This document shows positions 17,595 to 25,987 of a DNA stretch of 64,000 nucleotides, piece after piece. Origin of the DNA: Caballeronia temeraria (lineage in GTDB: Bacteria > Pseudomonadota > Gammaproteobacteria > Burkholderiales > Burkholderiaceae). The stretch is taken from contig NZ_FCOI02000025.1 of assembly GCF_001544795.2 (NCBI RefSeq), positions 41,532 to 105,531 of the forward strand, in the 5' to 3' direction. How positions within the stretch are numbered: position 1 is the first letter of the stretch; every line of letters starts with the position of its first letter. The notes under the pieces were generated by a model, which worked only from the letters and a program-made list of their open reading frames with translations, ran no database searches and was not told where the DNA came from. The position numbers and the translations under genes are program-made.

Positions 17595-19046
17595 ATGAAG
17601 ACAATTTCGATGCTCATCAACGGAGCGCATGTCGGCGCAAGTAATGGCGCGACATTCCAGCGCTCTAACCCTTTGGATCGGGACGTGGCAAGCGTGGCCC
17701 CTGCATGTACGCTCGACGACGTTCGTGACGCAGTGGATTCAGCTGCGGCCGCGTTCGCTCAATGGTCTCAGCTGGGCCCGACGCAACGTCGCTCTTATCT
17801 CCTTGGCGCCGCGCAAGCGCTCGAAGCAAGGGCGAATGCGTTTGCTTCCGCGATGGCGGCCGAAACGGGCGCTTCGCGCATCTGGGCTGACTTCAACGTG
17901 CGGTTGGCCGCTGATGGCCTGCGTGACGCAGCGTCACTGACCACGCAGATTTCAGGCGAAATCATTCCGTCCGACGTACCCGGCAGCCTGGCCATGGCGG
18001 TTCGGCAACCGGCAGGCGTATGCCTCGGGATTGCGCCATGGAATGCGCCTGTCATCCTTGGAGTCCGTGCGGTTGCCCTTCCACTCGCCTGCGGTAACAC
18101 GGTGGTACTGAAGGGCTCGGAAATCTGCCCGGCGACGCACGCGCTCATTGCGGACGCCTTCATGGATGCAGGGTTGCCTGCAGGCGTCGTCAACTTCGTG
18201 ACCAACGCGCCTGCCGATGCAGGTCCGGTTGTCGAGGCGCTGATTTCGCATCCGGCTATCCGACGTGTCAATTTCACGGGCTCAACAAAGGTCGGAAGAA
18301 TCATCGCAGAAAGCTGCGCACGGCATCTCAAGCCGTCCGTTCTCGAATTAGGCGGAAAGGCTCCGCTGATCGTGCTCGACGACGCCGACATAGCGGCAGC
18401 GATCGATGCTGCGGCTTTCGGTGCCTTCGCCAATTCAGGACAAATCTGCATGTCCACCGAGCGCATCATCGTGGATCGCGCGATCGCCGATGAGTTTGTC
18501 CTGCAACTTGGTGACAAGGCTAAAGCGCTGCCGCTCGGCGACCCGCGAAAGGGGCCGGCCGTCCTGGGCTCCGTTGTCGATATGGCGACGGTTCAACGCT
18601 GCAACGCCTTGATTGATGACGCCTTGCTCAAAGGCGCGACCTTGGTCTGCGGAGGACGAGCAGACAGCACGCTTATGCCTGCAACGCTCGTCGACAACGT
18701 CGGGCCGAACATGCGGATCTACAACGAAGAAACGTTTGGCCCTGTCAAGGCAATCGTACGCGTTGACGGCGAAGAAGAAGCGATCCGATGCGCTAACGAT
18801 AACGAATACGGTCTTGCTGCGGCCGTGTTCAGTCGCGATGTCGCGCGCGCGATGCGGGTAGCCAGGCGCATCCAATCTGGAATTTGCCATGTCAACGGAC
18901 CGACCGTCCACGACGAAGCGCAGATGCCCTTTGGAGGCGTCAAGGGTAGTGGCTTTGGCCACTTCGGCGGACAGGCAGGCATTGCCGCTTTTACTGACTT
19001 GCGCTGGGTCACAGTGCAAACGTCGCCGCGACACTATCCGTTTTGA
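17595..19046 (+). CDS. NAD(P)-dependent aldehyde dehydrogenase, benzaldehyde/vanillin type
   Basis: The chosen ATG at 17595 (GGCGGAG site upstream) gives 483 residues. Family motifs are clear: PWNAPVILGVRAVALPLACGN, FTGSTKVG, the general base in LELGGKAP and the catalytic Cys in NSGQICMS. The sequence type is that of salicylaldehyde, vanillin and benzaldehyde dehydrogenases. It would oxidise benzaldehyde (or a ring-substituted form) to benzoate after the decarboxylase step. It is the second gene of the cluster. Confidence 0.87.
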   Translation: MKTISMLINGAHVGASNGATFQRSNPLDRDVASVAPACTLDDVRDAVDSAAAAFAQWSQLGPTQRRSYLLGAAQALEARANAFASAMAAETGASRIWADFNVRLAADGLRDAASLTTQISGEIIPSDVPGSLAMAVRQPAGVCLGIAPWNAPVILGVRAVALPLACGNTVVLKGSEICPATHALIADAFMDAGLPAGVVNFVTNAPADAGPVVEALISHPAIRRVNFTGSTKVGRIIAESCARHLKPSVLELGGKAPLIVLDDADIAAAIDAAAFGAFANSGQICMSTERIIVDRAIADEFVLQLGDKAKALPLGDPRKGPAVLGSVVDMATVQRCNALIDDALLKGATLVCGGRADSTLMPATLVDNVGPNMRIYNEETFGPVKAIVRVDGEEEAIRCANDNEYGLAAAVFSRDVARAMRVARRIQSGICHVNGPTVHDEAQMPFGGVKGSGFGHFGGQAGIAAFTDLRWVTVQTSPRHYPF

Positions 19047-19111
19047 ATTTCACCCGGGTCAGCCTTGCAGCTTACACAGCAACCTTAGGTTAGACCGCAG
19101 CCGCGGTCGAT

Positions 19112-20056
19112 ATGTCAATTATGGAAATAGCCGTACTCGGTGCAGGAGCGATGGGATCGTTGTTCGGCGGTCGCCTCGCGGAAGCCGGTCATTCAGTAAC
19201 GCTGATCGACATCAATCAACCGCATCTCGACGCTATCGATGCGAACGGCCTCCGCTTGGAGATAGATGGCGATACTCGAGCCATCAAAAACATCGCCGCG
19301 ATGCAACCCGGGGCTGCGGATAAGTCGCCTCACGTGCTGTTGGTCTTCACGAAGTCGATGCATACCCGCGCGGCCCTGTCGGGCATCGAGCATCTGCTCG
19401 GCGAGACCACCGCCGTACTCACGCTGCAGAACGGACTTGGAAACGTCGAAGCGATTCGAGACTTCGTGCCGCTCTCAAACGTGCTTGTTGGCGTTACCAC
19501 GTGGCCGGCGGACCTCGTCGGGCCTGGTTCGGTGAGCAGTCACGGCGAAGGGACAATTCGGATGATGAGTGCCGACGGTGAACGCACTCCCAAAGTCAAT
19601 GCCGTCGCCGAGGCTCTCAATTCCGCCGGACTGAATTGTCAGATCGACGACAACGTCTGGGCGGCTATCTGGGAAAAGGTGGCATTCAATGCTGCGCTCA
19701 ACAGCATCTGTGCGGTCACTGGAACGACGGTGGACCAGCTTGGACTGCTGGAGGACAGCAAGAGCCTGGCGCTGGCCGTTGCCGCCGAGGTCGTCTCAGT
19801 GGCGAATGCCAGCGGCGTTTCCGCGGATCTGAACGTGTGCTCGGCAAACATCGTTCACGCGATCGAACAGCACAAGGGGCACAAGCCGTCGATGCTGCAA
19901 GACGTTCTAGCCCGGCGAAAGACAGAGATCGAAGGCATCAACGGCGCAGTCGTCGAAGTGGCCCGCAAACTTAACGTTTCTGTTCCGCACACCGAGACGT
20001 TGGCGAAACTCGTCAAGCTTATCGACGCGCGAAACGCACCAGCCGTTGCGAAGTAG
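19112..20056 (+). CDS. Ketopantoate-reductase-family dehydrogenase, candidate D-mandelate dehydrogenase
   Basis: The 314-residue protein has the N-terminal dinucleotide motif VLGAGAMGSLFGGRLAEAGH, the TLQNGLGNVE block with a conserved Asn, the catalytic Lys in IWEKVAFNAALNSICA and a C-terminal helical domain with the KPSMLQD motif, all as in ketopantoate reductases (PanE/ApbA). In pathway context a pantoate role is unlikely. D-mandelate dehydrogenases of enterococci are known to belong to this same family, so oxidation of D-mandelate to benzoylformate is a reasonable proposal. That specificity is inference. Confidence 0.8.
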   Translation: MSIMEIAVLGAGAMGSLFGGRLAEAGHSVTLIDINQPHLDAIDANGLRLEIDGDTRAIKNIAAMQPGAADKSPHVLLVFTKSMHTRAALSGIEHLLGETTAVLTLQNGLGNVEAIRDFVPLSNVLVGVTTWPADLVGPGSVSSHGEGTIRMMSADGERTPKVNAVAEALNSAGLNCQIDDNVWAAIWEKVAFNAALNSICAVTGTTVDQLGLLEDSKSLALAVAAEVVSVANASGVSADLNVCSANIVHAIEQHKGHKPSMLQDVLARRKTEIEGINGAVVEVARKLNVSVPHTETLAKLVKLIDARNAPAVAK

Positions 20057-20155
20057 ATTGCCGCGGGCACTCCGACACAGAACAACAAACGTCCGCGTTC
20101 ATGCATCAAAAGACGCGTCGATCGACTCGGCGCTGCGTACCTAGGAGACATCGCC

Positions 20156-20248
20156 ATGAAGATATGTTTTGCCATGCTCCCGCGCGACGTCGCGGACCCT
20201 GTTGCAATCGACAGACCGTCGAACGTGTGCGCGGAGGTGGAGCAATGA
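20156..20248 (+). CDS. Thirty-codon leader ORF coupled to the transporter gene
   Basis: An ATG at 20156 preceded by TAGGAGACATCGCC opens 30 codons (MKICFAML... to ...CAEVEQ) whose TGA stop overlaps the transporter start as ATGA. The strong ribosome site and precise overlap suggest it is translated and couples translation of the transporter. It has no family I recognise and could instead be the tail end of a lost gene. Confidence 0.45.
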   Translation: MKICFAMLPRDVADPVAIDRPSNVCAEVEQ

Positions 20249-21621
20249 ATTCGCAGACCTTCAGCGCTTCGAAGACTGCTGACATTGGCAGTCTTCTCGA
20301 CGACGGACCCTTTACGCTCATTCAGAAGTTCGTCGTCTGTCTGGCCGCACTGTCCATCATCATGGACGGCTTCGATGGCCAACTCATCGGTTACGCCATT
20401 CCCACCATCATCAAAGAGTGGGGCATAACACGCAATGCGTTCGCGCCGGCCGTGGCGGCAGGTCTGGTTGGCATGGGCGTCGGAAGCGCTTGCGCTGGCT
20501 TGTTCGCCGACAGATTCGGCCGGCGCTGGGCGCTCATCGGTAGCGTCGTGGTGTTCGGCGCTGCAACCTGCGCCATCGGGCTTGCCCAAGACATACCGAT
20601 GATTGCCGCGCTTCGGTTTATCGCGGGCCTAGGCATCGGCGGAGCGCTTCCGAGTGCCACGACGATGACCGCAGAGTTCACCCCGGCACGCCGCCGCACG
20701 CTTGCCGTCACCTCTACCATCGTTTGCGTGCCGCTCGGGGGCATGCTTGCCGGGTTCTTCGCCGGTGCCGTCTTGCCGACCTTCGGGTGGCGTGGCTTGT
20801 TTTTCATCGGTGGCACGATCCCCTTGGCCCTTGGCATTCTGCTGTTTTTCTTGTTTCCGGAGTCTCCCCGCTTTCTCGCTCGCAAAGAACAGCGCTGGAC
20901 CGAGCTGCGCGCGCTCCTCGCGAAAATGTCGCGGCCGACTGGTGCACAGACGATTTTCGTTGACGCCGCCGAGCAAAGGCTCGAGCAACGCGACGGCTTC
21001 GGATCGCTTTTTGAGCCGGGTCAGCGACGCAACAGCATTGCTATCTGGGGCGCGTTCTTCATGTGCCTGCTCGCGGTCTATGCCGCCTTTAGCTGGCTGC
21101 CGACCATGCTCGCATCGGAAGGCCTTCCCGTGGCACTCGCGGGTTCGGGCCTGACCGCATACAACCTGGGCGGCGTCTTTGGAGCCCTCATCTGCGCGTT
21201 GGCCATCACGCGTTTTGGTTCGCGTTGGCCGCTCCTGGTCTGCTGTGCAGGAGGATGTGCGAGCGCCTTTTTCCTACGAGGCGTTGACGTGGCAAGTCAC
21301 GCGAGTCTTTTGGTTATCGGTCTGGGCGTCCACGGTCTCTTTGTGAACGCAGTTCAGTCGACGATGTACGCCTTGTGTGCGTATGTCTATCCGACCCGCG
21401 TGAGAGCAACCGGCCTCGCTTCGGCGCTCGCGTTTGGACGACTCGGCGCGATTCTCAGCGCATTCGCTGGCGCTGTCGTCATCACAGTGGGCGGAGCGTC
21501 GCTTTATCTCGCGATGCTCGGAGTCGCCATGCTGTTGGTACTGATTTCGCTGTCGGCAGTCAAAAACCATATCCCGGCGCTGCGTCAGAAGCGCCTGGTC
21601 ACTCAGGTCGTCACTGAGTAA
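20245..21621 (+). CDS. Aromatic-acid:H+ symporter (AAHS family MFS transporter)
   Basis: The ATG at 20245 has the near-perfect site GGAGGTGGAGCA and gives 458 residues with twelve hydrophobic segments. The helix-1 motif IIMDGFDGQLIGYAIP, the loop 2-3 sequence FADRFGRRWALIG and the loop 8-9 counterpart place it with PcaK, BenK and MhpT. It should import mandelate, benzoylformate or another aromatic acid using the proton gradient. It lies between the two candidate 2-hydroxyacid dehydrogenases, which supports a shared substrate. Confidence 0.9.
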   Translation: MNSQTFSASKTADIGSLLDDGPFTLIQKFVVCLAALSIIMDGFDGQLIGYAIPTIIKEWGITRNAFAPAVAAGLVGMGVGSACAGLFADRFGRRWALIGSVVVFGAATCAIGLAQDIPMIAALRFIAGLGIGGALPSATTMTAEFTPARRRTLAVTSTIVCVPLGGMLAGFFAGAVLPTFGWRGLFFIGGTIPLALGILLFFLFPESPRFLARKEQRWTELRALLAKMSRPTGAQTIFVDAAEQRLEQRDGFGSLFEPGQRRNSIAIWGAFFMCLLAVYAAFSWLPTMLASEGLPVALAGSGLTAYNLGGVFGALICALAITRFGSRWPLLVCCAGGCASAFFLRGVDVASHASLLVIGLGVHGLFVNAVQSTMYALCAYVYPTRVRATGLASALAFGRLGAILSAFAGAVVITVGGASLYLAMLGVAMLLVLISLSAVKNHIPALRQKRLVTQVVTE

Positions 21622-21855
21622 GGCGGGAACGGCGACCGGGATGGGCGGCCCTTTCTAGCCGCGCGTACCGGTCGCAATTCCCGCGGCGTCAGGACGGCGC
21701 GATCACGATCTGATTCTCGCAATAAGTCGATGTGCTGCTACCGATCAAACTGCGGTTGGTCTTCGGCTCGGGTCGGTGCTCGACGGTCCGTGAGGAGCGG
21801 TAAATGAGCTTGCTTTCTTTCCCTCCTTTCCAGTTCAGTCACGCGAGACGCAAAT

Positions 21856-23001
21856 ATGACAAGAGCATTTCCCGGCATCTTCTCCGTCAGTGATTATCGT
21901 TGCGAGGCTCAGCGGCGGTTGCCAAGGATGGTGTTCGACTATCTCGAAGGCGGGGCTGACGACGAGTCCGGCCTGAAGCACAATCGTGCGGCCTTTGACC
22001 GATGGGAATTGCGTCCCCGGCGTCTCATCGATGTGAGCAAGCGGGTGCAGGCTACCGAGCTTCTCGGAAGACAAATTTCGTCGCCGCTTGTAATTGCGCC
22101 GACAGGTCTCAATAGTGCGTTCTGGCCCAATGGAGATCTTGCGCTTGCACGCGCCGCGAGCAAAGCTGGCATTCCGTTCGCGCTCTCTACCGCGTCGAAT
22201 ATGTCGATCGAAGAGGTATCAAGAGGCGCGGACGGAGACTTGTGGTTTCAGTTATACGTGGTACATCGGAATTTGGCCAAGAGCCTGGTCAACCGGGCGC
22301 GAGCGGCTGGCTATTCAACGTTGGTCCTGACCACGGACGTTGCGGTGAATGGATTCCGGCAGCGTGATCTGCGAAATGGGTTCGCCATGCCATTCAAGAT
22401 CACTCCACGAGGCGCTCTCGATGGCATTTCACATCCCCGTTGGCTCTGGTCTTACCTCACAAACGGGTTGCCGCAGCTGAAAAACTTCGCGACCGATGAC
22501 GCGTCCGATACTGCTTCCCAGGCTGCCGTGCTGCGGCGGGAAATGGACGCGAGCTTTGGCTGGGACGACCTTCGTCGCCTGCGCGATGACTGGCCCGGCA
22601 AGCTACTCGTCAAAGGTGTCGTGACGGCTGAGGATGCCGAGCGATGCGTAGAGATCGGCGCCGATGGTGTCATAGTCTCGAGTCATGGCGGACGACAGCT
22701 TGCGGATCTTCCCGCACCGATCGACGCATTGCCGAGCATTTCCGACGCGACGCCGACTGCCGATCTCATTCTGGACAGTGGTATTCGAAGAGGTGCCGAT
22801 GTCGTAAAAGCGGTCGCATTGGGTGCGACGGCCGTGATGCTCGGGCGCGCGACCTTGTACGGGCTATCCGCGAAAGGAGAGGCCGGTGTCTCTGACGTCG
22901 TGGCAATGATCAAAGAGGAAATCGACCGGACGCTCGCCCTGACCGGGATCAGTTCGATAAGGGAAGTCAATCGGAGTTGTGTTGCTCGGCGGCCTATTTA
23001 G
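21856..23001 (+). CDS. mdlB: FMN-dependent 2-hydroxyacid dehydrogenase, candidate L-mandelate dehydrogenase
   Basis: The 381-residue protein is a complete FMN-dependent alpha-hydroxyacid dehydrogenase. Visible are RRLPRMVFDYLEGGADDE at the N-terminus, the flavin-binding PTGLNSAFWPNGD loop, the QLYV and TTDV strands, and the catalytic His/Arg in VSSHGGRQL, followed by LDSGIRRGADVVKA. The family oxidises L-lactate, glycolate or L-mandelate to the oxoacid. Next to benzoylformate decarboxylase the mandelate dehydrogenase assignment is favoured over lactate. It is the last gene of the cluster, 234 bases after the transporter. Confidence 0.82.
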   Translation: MTRAFPGIFSVSDYRCEAQRRLPRMVFDYLEGGADDESGLKHNRAAFDRWELRPRRLIDVSKRVQATELLGRQISSPLVIAPTGLNSAFWPNGDLALARAASKAGIPFALSTASNMSIEEVSRGADGDLWFQLYVVHRNLAKSLVNRARAAGYSTLVLTTDVAVNGFRQRDLRNGFAMPFKITPRGALDGISHPRWLWSYLTNGLPQLKNFATDDASDTASQAAVLRREMDASFGWDDLRRLRDDWPGKLLVKGVVTAEDAERCVEIGADGVIVSSHGGRQLADLPAPIDALPSISDATPTADLILDSGIRRGADVVKAVALGATAVMLGRATLYGLSAKGEAGVSDVVAMIKEEIDRTLALTGISSIREVNRSCVARRPI

Positions 23002-23339
23002 GGGAGCGGGCAGCCGGCACATCGACGCGATATTTCCGCACGTGATCGTGCCGCACCGTGCATCACGTCCGTACTTCGAGCAGGCGCATTCGCAAAGAAA
23101 ACGTCACCGCTACCGGACAAAGCGAGGAGCGACGGAAGGCCATTCCGCCTGGCGCTGCAGCCGTCGAAGGTCCGTAGGATCGCAGTCGTTCAAGGAAGCT
23201 GCGTCTAAGCCGACCGACGATGCGCCCGTCGACACGGGGAGCGCACGGCCACGACACGCTGCGTACAAACGCCCCGCATCGCGTGCGCACCAACGTCGCG
23301 GGTTCCGCTAGCCGGTCGCATCACGCTCTTGCCAACGCC
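23002..23339. other. Intergenic stretch after the mandelate-type cluster
   Basis: No coding sequence or clear terminator was found in this 338-base stretch. Base composition returns to the GC-rich average around here, which may mark the right border of the accessory segment. Confidence 0.4.
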
Positions 23340-23825
23340 TCACCGTCCCACCCGCCCCAAATGCGGCGCAGTCGACGCGATCTGATCCAGCTCATCCCTC
23401 ACGGCATCGATCACACACGCGTCGCGCACCAAAGGATCAGCAGCATGAATTGCCTCCAGCCGCCTTCGCACCGCTCCATACTGCGCCCCCGCCCGGCGAT
23501 GTAACTCCGCCCGCTCGCCATACCGCAAAAACGTCTGTAACGAAGCAAGCACAGCCGCGCTCAAACTCGTCATCCCGATAACCACACGCACATCCGGCGA
23601 CACCACCGTCGCGACGAGCGACAGAAACGCCGACGTGCCCGTCGCCGCCGTAATGCCGATGACGGCAAGCCCCAATCGTCGCCCGCAGCGCGTGAGTTTA
23701 TCGGCCATCGTGTAATGACGAATCTGCGATTCACGCGCGCGCCTGATCCACGCCAGCACGAGCGCCGGCGTGTCGAGCGGCGGATCATACGCGGGCACAC
23801 GAAGCAAAGTATTGGAATCGGTCAT
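23340..23825 (-). CDS. Two-helix membrane protein resembling SLATT/DUF4231 effectors
   Basis: The 161-residue protein has an amphipathic N-terminal helix (ALVLAWIRRARESQIRHY), two adjacent membrane helices (LAVIGITAATGTSAFLSLVA and VVIGMTSLSAAVLASLQTFL) and then a conserved-looking cytosolic helix (RYGERAELHRRAGAQYGAVRRRLE). This is the layout of SLATT domains, predicted pore-forming effectors in nucleotide-signalling defence systems. No nucleotide cyclase, SLOG or other partner gene is adjacent. The assignment rests on topology and motif feel, so it is moderate. Confidence 0.55.
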   Translation of the reverse strand: MTDSNTLLRVPAYDPPLDTPALVLAWIRRARESQIRHYTMADKLTRCGRRLGLAVIGITAATGTSAFLSLVATVVSPDVRVVIGMTSLSAAVLASLQTFLRYGERAELHRRAGAQYGAVRRRLEAIHAADPLVRDACVIDAVRDELDQIASTAPHLGRVGR

Positions 23826-23866
23826 GTTCTAAGCACTCTACGAACAGACCTCATCTTCCCCGCGAA

Positions 23867-24289
23867 TCAGGACATATCTTGTCCGGATGGCGCCTGAATC
23901 ATCTTCCAGCCATTGCCGGCAGGATCGCGAAAACCCGCATCGACGCTCCCGTAGCGCTCCACCGGCTCCTGCGTGAACTCCACGCCGCGCGCCTTCAGCC
24001 GCTCGTACGTCGCGCGACAATCCGCGACCGACAGCACGAGCGGCGGCATCGCGCCTTTGGCGACCATCGCGCGAAGGGTTTGCGCGGTGGCATCGTCATG
24101 AATCGGCGCACCCGGCGCGAACAGGCCGAGCTGAAACAACGGCTGCTCCGGATGCTGCACGGTGAGCCATCGATACGTACCGTTGCGCACATCGGTGTGA
24201 ACGCGAAAGCCGAGTTTTTCGACGTAAAACGCGAGCGCTTCGTCCTGATCGTCGACATAGATGCCCACCACATTGATGCCCTGGTTCAT
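23867..24289 (-). CDS. Glyoxalase/VOC-family protein
   Basis: The ATG at 24289 has a strong GGAGGAGG site and gives 140 residues with two VOC half-modules: INVVGIYVDDQDEALAFYVEKLGF in the first and LSVADCRATYERLKARGVEF to the final GFRDPAGNGWKM in the second. Proteins of this family are small metal-dependent lyases, dioxygenases or resistance proteins. Its start overlaps the stop of the AraC gene as ATGA, so the two are translated from one message. Substrate unknown. Confidence 0.85.
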   Translation of the reverse strand: MNQGINVVGIYVDDQDEALAFYVEKLGFRVHTDVRNGTYRWLTVQHPEQPLFQLGLFAPGAPIHDDATAQTLRAMVAKGAMPPLVLSVADCRATYERLKARGVEFTQEPVERYGSVDAGFRDPAGNGWKMIQAPSGQDMS

Positions 24290-24801
24290 GTGACCTCCTC
24301 CGTTGAAGATGGCCGCACTGTACCTTTCGCGCCGCGCCGCCGCTTCTCCAAAACTGCGATCGTGAGATCGGGACGCTGCGCCGCCTTCAGCACGCACGCG
24401 GGCACGCGATCGAGCGAGGACACATCGGCGCGCGCCAGCACGCGCATCGCGCGCGGACTGTGGCCGGTGATATCGCGAAAAATACGGCCGAAGGAGCCAA
24501 GACTTTCCCATCCGGTGACGAAGGCGATATCCGTGATCGCGAGCTCGGTATCGCGCAACAGCGTGACGGCCTGCTCGATGCGCCGCGTCAACAGATAGCG
24601 ATGCGGCGGAATGCCGAACGCCCGCTTGAACGAGCGCGCGAAATGGGCTTCGGAAACGCCGCTGACTTCGGCCAGACGTCTGACCGGCCAGTCCTCGTGC
24701 GACGACGCGTCCATGCGATCCTTCGCGCGCAGCAGACGCCGCAGCAAAGCCGGATCTTGCAAGGCATCGGCGGTCTCGGAATCGGAATCGCGAGTCGGCA
24801 T
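24286..24801 (-). CDS. AraC-family regulator
   Basis: From the ATG at 24801 the protein is 171 residues. The centre contains the two helix-turn-helix motifs of AraC proteins: VRRLAEVSGVSEAHFARSFKRAFG and the LLRDTELAITDIAFVTGWESLGSFGRIFRD segment, ending in GHSPRAMR. The N-terminal part is too short for a cupin sensor domain, so it resembles the small AraC proteins encoded with VOC genes. It overlaps the VOC start by four bases and probably controls its own operon. Confidence 0.88.
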   Translation of the reverse strand: MPTRDSDSETADALQDPALLRRLLRAKDRMDASSHEDWPVRRLAEVSGVSEAHFARSFKRAFGIPPHRYLLTRRIEQAVTLLRDTELAITDIAFVTGWESLGSFGRIFRDITGHSPRAMRVLARADVSSLDRVPACVLKAAQRPDLTIAVLEKRRRGAKGTVRPSSTEEVT

Positions 24802-24866
24802 GGCGTTCGGGCTATGGGATGAGCGGCTAGTGTAGCCCGTCGCGCGCGCGACCCGAGCGCAAAGAA

Positions 24867-24896
24867 AAACGTCGTGCGGACGACAATCCGCACGAC
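24867..24896 (-). terminator. Rho-independent terminator after dgdR
   Basis: The 12-base arms ACGTCGTGCGGA (24867-24878) and TCCGCACGACGT (24885-24896) are perfect inverses around a 6-base loop. On the minus strand the stem is followed by TTTTCTTTG, a good U tract, about 130 bases beyond the stop of the LysR gene at 25026. Confidence 0.8.
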
Positions 24897-25025
24897 GTAA
24901 AAGTCGCTCGATCCCTGGAGAAGAAAGAGCTAGAGGAGATGGAAACCATCTTAGCGCCCGATTCCGACACGCGATGTGCCGGAAAGCGACCGGTTTCCGT
25001 CTTTCTTCGCCGAATCGGCCTCGCG

Positions 25026-25910
25026 CTACAGCAACGGCAGCGTCAGCCGGATGTGCTCCGCGAACGCCGCCGTCAACAGCGACGGACGCTCGCGCGCGAA
25101 TTTCACCGATATACCGACGCCCGGCAACACCGGCAGCCCGGCATCCGCGTTCAGCACGCAAAGATCCGCGGGCACCGCCGTCTGCGTGATGACGGCGAAC
25201 GCCTGCCCCGAGCGCACCAGCGCCGTCAGTCCCGCGAGGCTGCTGCTCGCATACGCGAGGCGATACGCCCTGCCCGCGCGCCGCAGCGCCTCGCACGCGG
25301 CGATGTGATCGAGCGTGTCCGGATCGGAGAGCGCGAGCGGCAACGGATCGTAGTGCGCGGATTCCATCCCCGGACAGCCGATCCAGACCAGTTGCTCGCG
25401 CCGGATGATGTCGCCGCCAGCGCTGCCATCGGGCAGCGAAAGCATCGCGAGATCGAGCGCGCGCTTTTTCAACTGTTCGGCGAGCCGGGGCGTCGGCCCG
25501 CACACGACCTCCACCAGCGCGTGCGGATGCTGACTCGAAAACTGCCGCAGCAGGCTCGGCAGGAACACGGCCGCGTAATCGTCCGGGCAACCGAAGCGGA
25601 TGCTGCCCGACAGCCCTTTGCCGCACAGATCGGCCATCGCTTCGTCGTGCAGGCGCAGGATGCGCTGCGCATGAACCAGCAGACGCTCGCCCGGATTCGT
25701 CAGCACGACGCCGCGCCCGGTGCGCTGGAACAGCGGCTGATCGACGATTTCCTCCAGCCGTTTCATCTGCTGACTCAGCGCGGACTGCGTCCGTCCGATG
25801 CGCTCCGCCGCACGGCTCAAGGCCCGCACTTCCGCGATGACCGCGAACGAGCGCAACAATTCGATCTCGAGTGACAGGCTCAAGGTATTAGCACCTCTTC
25901 TATCTCGCAT
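25026..25910 (-). CDS. dgdR: LysR-family regulator of dialkylglycine decarboxylase
   Basis: This 294-residue protein has the LysR winged helix (EIELLRSFAVIAEVRALSRA through TQSALSQQMKRLEE) and an effector domain containing IRFGCPDDYAA and an internal LVWIGCPG motif. It is divergent from dgdA with 77 bases between starts. In Burkholderia cepacia a LysR protein of nearly identical length, DgdR, occupies the same place and controls dgdA in response to dialkylglycines, so the name is used here. The AT-rich gap (around 25915-25935) probably holds its operator. Confidence 0.87.
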   Translation of the reverse strand: MRDRRGANTLSLSLEIELLRSFAVIAEVRALSRAAERIGRTQSALSQQMKRLEEIVDQPLFQRTGRGVVLTNPGERLLVHAQRILRLHDEAMADLCGKGLSGSIRFGCPDDYAAVFLPSLLRQFSSQHPHALVEVVCGPTPRLAEQLKKRALDLAMLSLPDGSAGGDIIRREQLVWIGCPGMESAHYDPLPLALSDPDTLDHIAACEALRRAGRAYRLAYASSSLAGLTALVRSGQAFAVITQTAVPADLCVLNADAGLPVLPGVGISVKFARERPSLLTAAFAEHIRLTLPLL

Positions 25911-25987
25911 TAGAACTATTCGATTCTATAAAACCAGAGCGTTGTCTACACTGCAAGTTCCTCCCACGATCCGCCAGGAGAAGCACG

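Noticed and set aside
21622..21855. A minus-strand open stretch ending in ...NQIVIAPS within the gap before the FMN dehydrogenase gene
   Set aside because: It looks like a possible gene tail, but there is no start codon and I recognise no family, so it was not annotated.
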